Positions 17,121-25,164 of a DNA stretch of 64,000 nucleotides are shown piece after piece (position 1 is the stretch's first letter; the number at the start of each line of letters is the position of its first letter). Source of the stretch: JBBROS01 sp965199595 (GTDB lineage: Bacteria; Pseudomonadota; Alphaproteobacteria; Acetobacterales; Acetobacteraceae); NCBI GenBank assembly GCA_965199595.1, contig OZ241182.1, positions 2,046,001-2,110,000 on the forward strand, in the 5' to 3' direction. Made by a program: the position numbers and the translations under genes. Under the pieces are notes generated by a model, which saw only the letters and a program-made list of their open reading frames with translations, searched no databases and had not been told where the DNA came from.

Positions 17121-17878
17121 ACCTCTACGCAGTGCGCGCAATCTACATGTTCGAGATGAACCGGATGTTTCGGACGCTGCTGCAGAGCGTGGTGTCGCCG
17201 GTGATCTCCACGGTGCTCTACTTCGTCGTGTTCGGCTCGGCGATGGGCTCGCACATGGGGGAGGTCGGCGGGCAGAGCTATGGCGCCTTCATCGTGCCGG
17301 GCCTGGTCATGCTGTCGCTGCTGACGCAGAGCATCAGCAACGCCTCGTTCGGGATCTACTTCCCCAAGTTCGTCGGCACCATCTATGAACTGCTCTCCGC
17401 TCCGGTGTCCTCGGCCGAGATCGTGATCGGCTACGTGGGTGCGGCGGCCAGCAAGTCGTTTCTGCTGGGCCTGATCATTCTGGCGACGGCGCGGCTGTTC
17501 GTGCCCTTCGACATCGTGCATCCGGTCTGGATGGTGGCCTTCCTGGTGCTGATCGCCGTCACGTTCAGCCTGTTCGGCTTCATCATCGGCATCTGGGCCG
17601 ACAGCTTCGAGAAGCTGAACCTGGTGCCCTTGCTGATCGTGACGCCGCTGACATTCCTGGGTGGCAGCTTCTACGCGATCAGCATGTTGCCGCGGGCCTG
17701 GCAGATCGTCACGATGTTCAACCCGGTCGTGTATCTGATCAGCAGCTTCCGCTGGAGCTTCTTCGGGGTATCGGACATCAGCGTGACCACCAGCCTGGGC
17801 ATGACCTTGATGTTCTTGGCAATGTGCCTTGCTGGCGTTTGGTGGATCTTCAAGACGGGCTACCGGCTGAAGCGTTGA
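17117..17878 (+). CDS. ABC-2 type exporter permease, YadH-like
   Basis: This 253-residue inner-membrane protein has six hydrophobic segments and the ABC-2 family pattern (YGAFIVPGLVMLSLLTQSIS in the second helix region, then LNLVPLLIVTPLTFLGGSFY, SISMLPRAWQ-like, and FNPVVYLISSFRWSFFG). It is translationally coupled to the ATPase through a 4-base overlap, and the pair forms a complete two-gene exporter. YadGH-like systems are widespread, and their cargo is not established. Confidence 0.92.
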   Translation: MNLYAVRAIYMFEMNRMFRTLLQSVVSPVISTVLYFVVFGSAMGSHMGEVGGQSYGAFIVPGLVMLSLLTQSISNASFGIYFPKFVGTIYELLSAPVSSAEIVIGYVGAAASKSFLLGLIILATARLFVPFDIVHPVWMVAFLVLIAVTFSLFGFIIGIWADSFEKLNLVPLLIVTPLTFLGGSFYAISMLPRAWQIVTMFNPVVYLISSFRWSFFGVSDISVTTSLGMTLMFLAMCLAGVWWIFKTGYRLKR

Positions 17879-17929
17879 GGCGGGATGCTCCGGGCACGCG
17901 ATCCCCGGGGGCACTCGAACTTGCGACAT

Positions 17930-18019
17930 TGGTTCGTGTCCACGAGTGTGCGGCACACTCAGCCGTCACCCGGACCGCCGTTTGCAGGAACGGTTCATCC
18001 CGGCGAGTGCGGGCAACAG
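17930..18019. CRISPR. Degenerate two-repeat remnant resembling a type I-E CRISPR array
   Basis: The 29 bases at 17991-18019 (CGGTTCATCC, CGGCGAGTGC, GGGCAACAG) closely resemble the reverse complement of type I-E repeats, which run CGGTTCATCCCCGCG-NN-TGCGGGGAACAC. Exactly 61 bases upstream, at 17930-17958, is a second, more decayed unit (TGGTTCGTGT, CCACGAGTGT, GCGGCACAC) that matches the first at 19 of 29 positions. The gap of 32 bases equals a standard type I-E spacer. No third unit is in register on either side and no cas gene is in the window. This is best read as an eroded array end; chance resemblance is not fully excluded. Confidence 0.45.
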
Positions 18020-18059
18020 CCAGGCGTTCAAGGCATCGCACTCCGGGCGGAGCCCAGGC

Positions 18060-18215
18060 TCAGAGGGCGGTCCCGCGCAGCACGTCGCGCGGAGGCCGGG
18101 TCAGCGGGCCTTGTTCCTTCCTGACGTCGGGGCCTGGGTTCATGCCGAGATCGATGCCGTTGCACCCGGCGACCGCCAGCAGAACCAGGATCAGCATGCC
18201 GACGGTCAGCTTCAT
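18060..18215 (-). CDS. Small predicted lipoprotein
   Basis: This 51-residue protein has a lipoprotein signal peptide (KLTVGMLILVLLAVAGC, lipobox Val-Ala-Gly-Cys at about 15-18) and a short mature part of about 33 residues ending in arginines. GAGG lies 8 bases before ATG 18215. It is expected to be lipid-anchored in the envelope. It is too small for a domain call, and no function is known. Confidence 0.65.
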   Translation of the reverse strand: MKLTVGMLILVLLAVAGCNGIDLGMNPGPDVRKEQGPLTRPPRDVLRGTAL

Positions 18216-18272
18216 TCGTTTGTCCTCAAGCAGTGTGGCCCGCGCACCGCAGCCTACGTCATAGCACACGGC

Positions 18273-18947
18273 TCAGACAGGCGCCGGAGCGACCCCGATC
18301 TCCTCCGTCATATCTGCAACGAAGCGCCCCATCCGGTGATGCCGCAGTTTGGCAAGCCGGGCTCCGGCGTCCGTCCGGAATCCCGCGGCCAGGTGCAGCA
18401 GCTTGGTCTGGAAATGATCCAGCGCGAACCGGGCGTCGTCATGCGGGCGGTGCCGGGCCTGCGGGTCTTCGGTATCGTAGAGGGCGCTGCCCATGCGGCC
18501 TGCCGTATAGAAGCAGCGGGCGACGCCCAGGGCGCCCAGCGCGTCCAGCCGGTCGGCATCCTGGAGGATGCGCGCCTCGAGCGTGGTGGGCGGGATGCCG
18601 GCCGAGAAGCTGTGCGCCTCGATGGCATGGGACACGCCCTTGATCCGGGGGGGTGGCCAGCCCAGCGCGGTGAGGACCTCCGTGGCGCGCAGGGCTGCCA
18701 GGCTGGAGGCCTGGGCCCGGCGCGGGGAGTTCTTCTCGACGGCAACGCAGTCGTGCAGCAGACATGCCGCGGCCAGCTGCTCGAGGTCGCCGCCCTCCTC
18801 CGCCCAGATGGACCGGATGTTCGCCCAGACGCGCAGCAGATGCGCCAGGTCGTGCGAGCCGTCGCCGACATCGGGCAGCGCCGGCAGCAGGCGCGCGGCC
18901 AACGTCGCGTGCGGGGCGAAGGCGGCGCTTGGGCAGGAGATGGTCAT
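18273..18947 (-). CDS. HD-domain phosphohydrolase
   Basis: This 224-residue cytoplasmic protein has the HD superfamily metal-binding pattern: His in GSHDLAHLLRVW, the His-Asp pair in ACLLHDCVAVE, and the distal Asp in LQDADRLDALGALG. Also typical of the YedJ-like group is a middle segment with ARI(L/V)xDADRLDAxGAxGxAR. Members hydrolyse phosphomonoesters or nucleotides; the substrate here is unknown. It is near, but not clearly cotranscribed with, the lipoprotein gene. Confidence 0.9.
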   Translation of the reverse strand: MTISCPSAAFAPHATLAARLLPALPDVGDGSHDLAHLLRVWANIRSIWAEEGGDLEQLAAACLLHDCVAVEKNSPRRAQASSLAALRATEVLTALGWPPPRIKGVSHAIEAHSFSAGIPPTTLEARILQDADRLDALGALGVARCFYTAGRMGSALYDTEDPQARHRPHDDARFALDHFQTKLLHLAAGFRTDAGARLAKLRHHRMGRFVADMTEEIGVAPAPV

Positions 18948-19044
18948 GGGGCGGCGGCTCCTGGCAAGGCATGAACTTGGCTCAACGGTTCAGAACATAA
19001 CACGAACATCAGGCGTGTCGAGTGGAATGCCGGCCTGCTCGCAG

Positions 19045-20466
19045 TCAGGCGACGTAGTAGCGCAGCACCACCATGGCCGGGACCACGACAACGCCGATGC
19101 AGGCCAAGGCCGCGATCGGCAAGGTGAGCGCGAGCCGAAGGCGGCAGTTGGCCGTACCGCTTGTCGCGCAAGCCGGGGTCGCCAAGGCCGCGATGGCAAG
19201 GATCGGGATGAAATAGCGCCCTTGCGTGCCCTCGATCACGGGCGAACCCACGGTCGTCCAGGAGAGGTATTGCAGGATCAGCACCGCCCACACGGCGGCG
19301 CCGGCGCCGCACAGCACCGCAAGGCTGGCCAGCGCCGTGGAGAACGCTGCATGTGGCCGGGCCGGTCGGTGGGGCAGCAACACCGCTGTCGCGGCCAGCG
19401 CCCCGGCGATCACCCAGGCCGCATACAGCCATCGGGGCATGAACAGGTCCAGCGAAGCCAGGATGCCGATCGTGGACAGCGCGAAGTCGATCTTGTGGGT
19501 GGCGAGGGTGCTCCATGGCAGCGTGACCAGCCGGGCCGGGTCCGCGAGCAGCACGCGGAGCTGAGCCGCCATGTCGGTGGCGTGCAGGAGGAGGGTGGGG
19601 TCGCCGGGCCAGAGGGGGCCGGGCGTGTAGGCCGGGCGCCAGAACGGCACGACGGCGACGGCGGCGGCGAGGGCGGACCAGGCGAGCGCGGGCACGCAGG
19701 CCAGCGCAAAGCCGGCCGCATGGCGCAGCCGCCACGCCCCGCCATCCAGCGGCACCAGCGCCGCCAGGGTCAGCGGCAGATAGGCCGGCTTCGCAAGGGC
19801 AACGGCCGCCAGGGCCGCGACGCCGCCCCAGTAGAAGCGGCCGCCCCGCGGCAGCATGGCGGCGGCCAGCACGGCGGCGGCGATCAGCAGTCCGTCCTGG
19901 TTCACCGCGGCATCGAGCTGCACCGACATCGGCAGCAGCAGCAGCGCGAACAGGAACGGCCTGGTGCGGCCCGCGAGCCGCAGGGCCCAGGCCCCGACCA
20001 GAATGCAGGCCAGCGCGTTCATCAGCCTGGCAACGAACACCGCCGCCGCCGGCGGCCCGGCTATGCCGCCGAGCGCAAGGCCGATCGCGGCGGGACCATA
20101 GAACAACGGCGCATAGCTCGCGGTGTTGGATGCATCCACCTCGCCGGTCTCCCCGCTCCAGGGTGCGCCGTAGGTGCGGCGGAGCGTGGCACGCTCGATC
20201 AGCTTGTTCGGAGCCTGCTGCATGGAGGGGAGGTGAAACAGCGGGGCGAGGTAGCCCCGATTGATGGTCACGACCCCGAGGCGGACCGGCGTATGGTCGA
20301 TCGGGTGCAGCTCGTCGATGCGGTGCCCGATCAGCTCGCCCCGCAGCAGCGACGCGGCGCGGGCGATATGTGCGGCTTCGTCCGGCGGTTCGCCCAGCGG
20401 CATCAGCAGGACGAGCAGCAGCACGAGGGGCAGGGCGGTGAACAGATACAGACGGGACCAGGACAT
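19045..20466 (-). CDS. DUF2142 polytopic membrane protein (GT-C-like)
   Basis: This 473-residue protein has about ten to twelve hydrophobic helices. Near the start, after the first helix, it carries PLGEPPDEAAHIARAASLLR, the acidic periplasmic motif (PPDE.AH) that defines DUF2142. The fold resembles GT-C glycosyltransferases, which use a catalytic Asp/Glu after the first helix and polyprenyl-linked sugar donors. A role in cell-surface polysaccharide or lipid glycosylation is inferred. It starts at ATG 20466 and is downstream of the decayed region at 20.5-21.3 kb. Confidence 0.85.
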   Translation of the reverse strand: MSWSRLYLFTALPLVLLLVLLMPLGEPPDEAAHIARAASLLRGELIGHRIDELHPIDHTPVRLGVVTINRGYLAPLFHLPSMQQAPNKLIERATLRRTYGAPWSGETGEVDASNTASYAPLFYGPAAIGLALGGIAGPPAAAVFVARLMNALACILVGAWALRLAGRTRPFLFALLLLPMSVQLDAAVNQDGLLIAAAVLAAAMLPRGGRFYWGGVAALAAVALAKPAYLPLTLAALVPLDGGAWRLRHAAGFALACVPALAWSALAAAVAVVPFWRPAYTPGPLWPGDPTLLLHATDMAAQLRVLLADPARLVTLPWSTLATHKIDFALSTIGILASLDLFMPRWLYAAWVIAGALAATAVLLPHRPARPHAAFSTALASLAVLCGAGAAVWAVLILQYLSWTTVGSPVIEGTQGRYFIPILAIAALATPACATSGTANCRLRLALTLPIAALACIGVVVVPAMVVLRYYVA

Positions 20467-20508
20467 GGCTGGGACGTAGCACTTCCGGCCGCATCCGGGG
20501 CTGGTTCG

Positions 20509-21040
20509 CTAGTCGAGCAGATCCGGCTCCCCGCGCACGATCCGGTCCCAGAGCGGCAGGAGGCCAAGCCAGGCGCCGACCTCGGCGCGGGCGCGGGACG
20601 CGGTGTCCTTCATCGGCGCGGCGGGGATGATGGGCTGCCCGGCGGCGAGGGCCGTGAGCTGGCCATGGGCGGTGGTGGGGTCCAGCACGCGGCCGAAGGC
20701 GGACCAGACCTTGGCGTGGAAGGCGTGGGCGATGCCGACAATGCCGGGCCGGGCGCGCTGGAAGGCGTCGTGGTAGGGAACGCCGGTGATATTGATCATG
20801 CCCTCGCCCTCGACGATCTCGCCGGAGGGAGCGACGAGCACCAGGTCCGAGGCGCGGATAGCGGCGAAGGACATGCCGAGCGGGTTGTATCAGAAGCGCT
20901 CGGTCAGGATCGGGTCGCGCGCCGTGAAGTGCCCGGCCAACCCGACCTCGAACCCATGCCGGGAGAACAGGCGGAACGCGGCGGCCCGGCGCTGGCGACG
21001 ATGCAGGCGCTCGGCCGCCGGGGGCAGCGGCGCCGGCAGC
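20509..21040 (-). pseudogene. Class II aldolase/adducin gene broken by a stop and a foreign 3' end
   Basis: Read on the minus strand from about 21040, the sequence encodes the start of a class II aldolase/adducin protein (ERLHRRQRRAAAFRLFSRHG, then GHFTARDPILTERF). A TGA at 20890-20892 stands where relatives have Trp. The same frame continues with YNPLGMSFAAIRASDLVLVA and HDAFQRARPGIVGIAHAFHA. Similarity then fades around LDPTT, and the last 60 or so residues (MKDTASRARAEVGAWLGLLP) belong to nothing I recognise. A truncated product could start at ATG 20874 but would lack half the metal site. It is non-functional. Confidence 0.75.
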
Positions 21041-21317
21041 TCGTCGTAGGTGGTGTTGGCGGTGGCGGTGAGGCCGATTCGGCTGGTGATGACGGCGAGG
21101 GCGGGCAGCAGGGTCAGCGGATCCCAGCGCTTGGCCTGCGGGTCGCGGGCGAGCAGCGCCGGGTTTGGCTCACGGATGCCCACGCTGTCGTTCATGAACA
21201 GGGTGTCGAAGCAGCCGGCCTCCAGCTTCTGGCCAGGCGGGCGTAGAAGGCGAAGCTGCCGAGCTGTCCGGTGTCCACTTCCGGCAGGAAGGCGCCGAGG
21301 TGGAGAGGTTTCGTCAA
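21040..21317 (-). pseudogene. Truncated NtaA/SnaA-type FMN monooxygenase N-terminus
   Basis: TTG 21317 overlaps the stop of the upstream ABC ATPase and opens (M)TKPLHLGAFLPEVDTGQLGS, the start of an LLM-class nitrilotriacetate/desulfurization-type monooxygenase. A one-base loss near 21240 shifts the frame. The next frame continues with CFDTLFMNDSVGIREPNP and LLPALAVITSRIGLTATANT. After TTYDE, at about 21040, it runs in frame into the class II aldolase remnant. About 350 residues of the enzyme are missing. Its position suggests it was once the sixth gene of the importer operon. Confidence 0.75.
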
Positions 21318-22303
21318 GCGCCGTCGTGGCGGAGGTGGCAGGCGACGGCGTGGCCGTTGGCGCCGGCGACCAGGGCCGGGACGTCCACGGAACAGCGCGG
21401 CACCGCGATGGGGCAGCGGGTGTGGAAGTGGCAGCCCGGCGGTGGGTTGATGGGGTTCGGCACGTCCCCCTTCAGCGCCACGCGCCGGCGTTTGGCCCGG
21501 GGATCCGGGATCGGCACGGCGGAGAGCAGCGCCTCGGTATAGGGATGGCGCGGGTTGTCGTAGAGGTCCCGCGCGGTGGCGATCTCGACCACCCGGCCGA
21601 GATACATGACGCCGACGCGGTCGCTGATGTGCTCCACGACGGAGAGGTCGTGGGCGATGAACAGATAGGCGAGGCCGAGCTGCTCCTGCAGGTCCTCCAG
21701 CAGGTTGATCACCTGGGCCTGGATCGAGACATCAAGGGCGGAGACGGGTTCGTCGCAGATGATCAGCCTTGGCTGCACCGCCAGCGCCCGGGCGATGCCG
21801 ATGCGCTGGCGCTGGCCGCCGGAGAACTCGTGGGCGAAGCGGCCCAGGTGGTCGGCGCGCAGGCCCACCATCTCCAGCAGGCGCACCACCTGGTCGGTCA
21901 GGTCCTGCCGGTTCCTGGCCAGACCGTGGATCACCAGCGCCTCGCCGATGATGCCGCGGATGGTGTGGCGTGGGTTCAGCGAGGCGAAGGGGTCCTGGAA
22001 GATGATCTGCATGCGGCGGCGCAGGGCACGGAGGTCTTCGCCCTGCAGCCGGGTCACGTCGCGGCCCTCGAAGTGGATCTCGCCATAAGTCGGCTCGATC
22101 AGGCGCATGATGCAGCGGCCGGTGGTGGACTTGCCGCAGCCGGATTCGCCGACCAGGCCCAGGGTCTCGCCGGGCGCGATGTCGAAGCTGACACCGTCCA
22201 CCGCGTGCACCTTGTCGATAACGCGGGCGAGGATGCCGCCGCGGATGGCGTAGTGCTTCTTCACGCCGCGGACGGAGAGCAGGGGGGCCACGGGCTCAGG
22301 CAT
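21314..22303 (-). CDS. Peptide-type ABC importer ATPase (DppF/OppF-like)
   Basis: This 329-residue ATPase has Walker A GESGCGKST, signature FSGGQRQRIGIARAL, Walker B LIICDEPVSALD and the OppF/DppF C-terminal region with a PNPINPPPGCHFHTRCP segment. In OppD/F-type proteins that Cys-containing segment can hold an iron-sulfur cluster. It overlaps its partner ATPase (DppD-like) by 8 bases and closes the importer operon. It works with the DppD-like subunit as a heterodimer. Confidence 0.94.
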   Translation of the reverse strand: MPEPVAPLLSVRGVKKHYAIRGGILARVIDKVHAVDGVSFDIAPGETLGLVGESGCGKSTTGRCIMRLIEPTYGEIHFEGRDVTRLQGEDLRALRRRMQIIFQDPFASLNPRHTIRGIIGEALVIHGLARNRQDLTDQVVRLLEMVGLRADHLGRFAHEFSGGQRQRIGIARALAVQPRLIICDEPVSALDVSIQAQVINLLEDLQEQLGLAYLFIAHDLSVVEHISDRVGVMYLGRVVEIATARDLYDNPRHPYTEALLSAVPIPDPRAKRRRVALKGDVPNPINPPPGCHFHTRCPIAVPRCSVDVPALVAGANGHAVACHLRHDGA

Positions 22304-23270
22304 GGATGCAGGCCGCCTTGTGTTCGGGTGCGACCAGCCGCAGCGCCGGCTCGGCCTCGTGGCAAGCCGGGGTGACGAACTGGCAGCGGTTCGAGAAGCG
22401 GCAACCCGGCGGCAGATCCAGCAGGTTGGGCACGCTGCCGGGGATCTGCTCCAGCCGGGTGCGGCCGGTCGCCTTGGCGTCCACGCGCGGGATCGAGCGG
22501 ATCAGCCCCTGGGTGTAGGGGTGGCGGGGGTTGGCGAACAGCTCGTCCACCGAGGCCTCCTCGACCACGACGCCGGCATACATCACCACCACGCGCTGCG
22601 CGTTCTCCGCCACCACGCCCATCGCATGAGTTATCAGCATGATGGCCATGCCGAAGCGTTCCTTCATGTCCGCGAGCAGTTCGAGGATCTGCGCCTGGAT
22701 GGTCACGTCCAGCGCCGTGGTGGGCTCGTCGGCGATCAGCAGCTTCGGCTTGCAGGCCAGCGCCATGGCGATCATCACCCGCTGGCGCATGCCGCCGGAG
22801 AACTGGTGCGGGTAGTCGCGGACCCGGCGCTCCGGCGTGGGGATCTGCACCAGGCGCAGCATCTCCACCGCCGCGTCCATGGCGTCGCGGCGGGACAGGT
22901 CCTCATGCGCGCGCAGCGCCTCGGTGATCTGCGCGCCCACGGTATAGACCGGGTTCAGCGAGGTCATGGGTTCCTGGAACACCATGCCGATCTCGCGGGC
23001 GCGGATGCGGTCCATCTCGCGGGCGCCAAGCGGGACCAGGTCGCGGCCCAGCCAACGGATCTCGCCCGCGGCGAAGCGGCCCGGCGGCATGTCGATCAGC
23101 TTGAGGATGCTGCGCGCCGTCACCGTCTTGCCGGACCCGGATTCACCCACCACCGCGAGGGTCTCGCCCTGGTTGATGGTCAGGCTCACGCCATCCACGG
23201 CGCGGATCGTGCCGTCATCCGTGTTGAACCACGTCTTCAGGCCGCGGATGTCGAGGAGGGGTTCCTCCAT
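22296..23270 (-). CDS. Peptide-type ABC importer ATPase (DppD/OppD-like)
   Basis: This 324-residue ATPase has Walker A GESGSGKTV, signature FSGGMRQRVMIAMAL, Walker B LLIADEPTTALD and the C-terminal PNLLDLPPGCRFSNRC segment followed by two more cysteines, as in DppD/OppD. It is adjacent to the DppC-like permease gene (stop to start without gap) and overlaps the DppF-like gene. It energises the second peptide-type importer. Confidence 0.94.
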   Translation of the reverse strand: MEEPLLDIRGLKTWFNTDDGTIRAVDGVSLTINQGETLAVVGESGSGKTVTARSILKLIDMPPGRFAAGEIRWLGRDLVPLGAREMDRIRAREIGMVFQEPMTSLNPVYTVGAQITEALRAHEDLSRRDAMDAAVEMLRLVQIPTPERRVRDYPHQFSGGMRQRVMIAMALACKPKLLIADEPTTALDVTIQAQILELLADMKERFGMAIMLITHAMGVVAENAQRVVVMYAGVVVEEASVDELFANPRHPYTQGLIRSIPRVDAKATGRTRLEQIPGSVPNLLDLPPGCRFSNRCQFVTPACHEAEPALRLVAPEHKAACIHA

Positions 23271-24242
23271 CTAGACCACACGCCGCGCGTCGAAGGCGTC
23301 GCGCAGGCCGTCGCCGATGAAGTTGATGGACAGCACGGTGAGGAAGATGGCGCCGCCGGGGAACAGCGCCCAGTGCGGGGCGGAATCCAGCTGGTCCTTG
23401 GCGCTGAACAGGATGCGGCCCCAGGTGGGGATGTCGGGCGGGAAGCCCAGCCCAAGGAAGGACAGGGTGCTTTCCGCGATGATCGCGGTGGCGACCTCCA
23501 CCGTGCCGGCGACGATCACCGGGCCCATGGCGTTCGGCAGGATATGCCGCACCACGAGGCGCAGGCGGGAGGCGCCGAGGGCGCGGGCGGCCTCGACGAA
23601 CTCCTTTTCCCGCAGGGAGAGGAACTGGGCGCGGACCAGCCGGGCCACGGGCATCCAGCGCAGGCCGCCGATGATCAGCACGATCAGCACGAACAACCCG
23701 GCCTCCAGCCCCATCGCCTGGGTCAGCGCATTGCGGAACAGGTACAGGATCAGCAGCAGCAGCGGCAGCTGGGGCAGGGAGAGGAACAGGTCCGTGAGCC
23801 ACATCATGGTCGCGTCGAGCCGCCCGCTCGCCATGCCGGAAATGGCGCCGACCAGGATGCCGACGACCACGGCCACCACCATGGCGGCGACGCCCACGGC
23901 CAGGGAGATGCGGCCGCCATAGATCATGCGGGCCAGCAGGTCCTGGCCCAGGTCGTCGGTGCCGAAGGGGTGTTCCAGCGAGGGCCGGGCCAACTGGGCG
24001 GAGAAGTCGATCTCGTCGATCGGCACGCGCCACAGGAATGGGCCGAGCGCGATCGCGAGCACCAGGAAAAGCAGTACGACGAGGCTGACCACCGCAAGCC
24101 GGTGCCTGCGGAAGCGGCGCCAGGCCTCCTGCGCCGGGGACACGGGCCGGCGCGGCACGGCCAGGATGGGCGGCGCGCCGACGAGCGCCGGTTCAGCGGA
24201 AGGCGATACGGGGATCGAGCCAGCCATACAGGATATCCGCAA
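23271..24242 (-). CDS. Peptide-type ABC importer permease (DppC-like)
   Basis: This protein of up to 323 residues has a cytoplasmic Pro-rich N-terminus, a first helix (LAVVSLVVLLFLVLAIALGP), the HPFGTDDLGQDLLARMIYGG segment, and a permease core with the EAA loop FVEAARALGASRLRLVVRHI. The start at ATG 24242 overlaps the DppB-like gene by 50 bases; the second ATG at 24227 would reduce this to 35. Either way the pair is coupled. It forms the transmembrane channel with the DppB-like subunit. Confidence 0.93.
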   Translation of the reverse strand: MRISCMAGSIPVSPSAEPALVGAPPILAVPRRPVSPAQEAWRRFRRHRLAVVSLVVLLFLVLAIALGPFLWRVPIDEIDFSAQLARPSLEHPFGTDDLGQDLLARMIYGGRISLAVGVAAMVVAVVVGILVGAISGMASGRLDATMMWLTDLFLSLPQLPLLLLILYLFRNALTQAMGLEAGLFVLIVLIIGGLRWMPVARLVRAQFLSLREKEFVEAARALGASRLRLVVRHILPNAMGPVIVAGTVEVATAIIAESTLSFLGLGFPPDIPTWGRILFSAKDQLDSAPHWALFPGGAIFLTVLSINFIGDGLRDAFDARRVV

Positions 24243-25155
24243 TCAGGTTGAAGAGGATGACCAGCCCGGCGAACACGAAGGTCACGCCCATCACCACCGG
24301 GGTGTCATTGGTGAGGATGGAGTCGATCAGCAGGGAGCCGATGCCGGGGACGCGGAAGATCTGTTCGGTGATGATGGCGCCGCCGAACACGACGGGCAGC
24401 TGCAGCGCCACCAGCGTCACCACCGGGATCAGCGCGTTGCGGACCACGTGGCGCATCAGCACGCGGCGCTGGCCGATGCCCTTGGAGCGGGCGGTGGTGA
24501 CGTAGTCCAGCTTGATCACGTCCATGACGGAGGAGCGGACGAAGCGCACCAGGGAGGCGCCCTGGAACAGGCCCAGCACGGTGATGGGCATGATGGACTG
24601 GCGGAACTCCTCCCACCACCATTGCAGCCCGCTGGCGCTGAGGTCGGTGCGATACACGAAGGGCAGCCAGTTGAGCTGGATGCTGAACACCAGGATCAGC
24701 AGGAGCCCGGTGAAGAAGGTGGGCAGCGAGAAGCCGATGAAGGCGATGGTGTTGGCCACCTGGTCGAACAGGGAGTAGGGCCGGGCCGCCGCCAGCACGC
24801 CGACGGGCAGGGCCACGGCGATCGCCAGCAGCTGGGCGGCGCCGATGACCGCGATGGTGACGGGCAGGCGTTGCAGGATGAGCGTGTCGACGTTGATGCG
24901 GCTGATGAAGGAGAAGCCCCAGTCCCCGCGCACCATGGCGAACAGCCAGTAGAGGTAACGCTGCCAGATCGGGTCGTCGAGACCGTACTTGGCCCGCAGC
25001 GCCGCCGCCACCGAGGCAGGCACGTTCGGGTTGCTGACCAGCTCGCCGAACGGGTCGCCCGGGGCGAGGGCGAGCACGAGATACAGGATGAGGCTGATCC
25101 CCAGCAGGCTGGGGATCGCCAGCAGCAGCCGGCGGAGCAGGGCGGCGCGCGACAC
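24193..25155 (-). CDS. Peptide-type ABC importer permease (DppB-like)
   Basis: This 320-residue inner-membrane protein starts with LLRRLLLAIPSLLGISLILY and contains the long periplasmic loop between helices 1 and 2 with AALRAKYGLDDPIWQRYLYW, as in DppB/OppB. The EAA loop DYVTTARSKGIGQRRVLMRH and the helix PVVFGGAIITEQIFRVPGIG are family features. It lies between the binding protein (9 bases upstream) and the overlapping DppC-like gene. Confidence 0.94.
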   Translation of the reverse strand: MSRAALLRRLLLAIPSLLGISLILYLVLALAPGDPFGELVSNPNVPASVAAALRAKYGLDDPIWQRYLYWLFAMVRGDWGFSFISRINVDTLILQRLPVTIAVIGAAQLLAIAVALPVGVLAAARPYSLFDQVANTIAFIGFSLPTFFTGLLLILVFSIQLNWLPFVYRTDLSASGLQWWWEEFRQSIMPITVLGLFQGASLVRFVRSSVMDVIKLDYVTTARSKGIGQRRVLMRHVVRNALIPVVTLVALQLPVVFGGAIITEQIFRVPGIGSLLIDSILTNDTPVVMGVTFVFAGLVILFNLIADILYGWLDPRIAFR

Positions 25156-25164
25156 GGCTGTGGC

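Noticed and set aside
18568..21246. Open frame of about 890 codons across the HD hydrolase and DUF2142 genes
   Set aside because: It has no recognisable domain, a composition skewed to Gly/Gln/Arg, and lies antisense to two well-supported genes.
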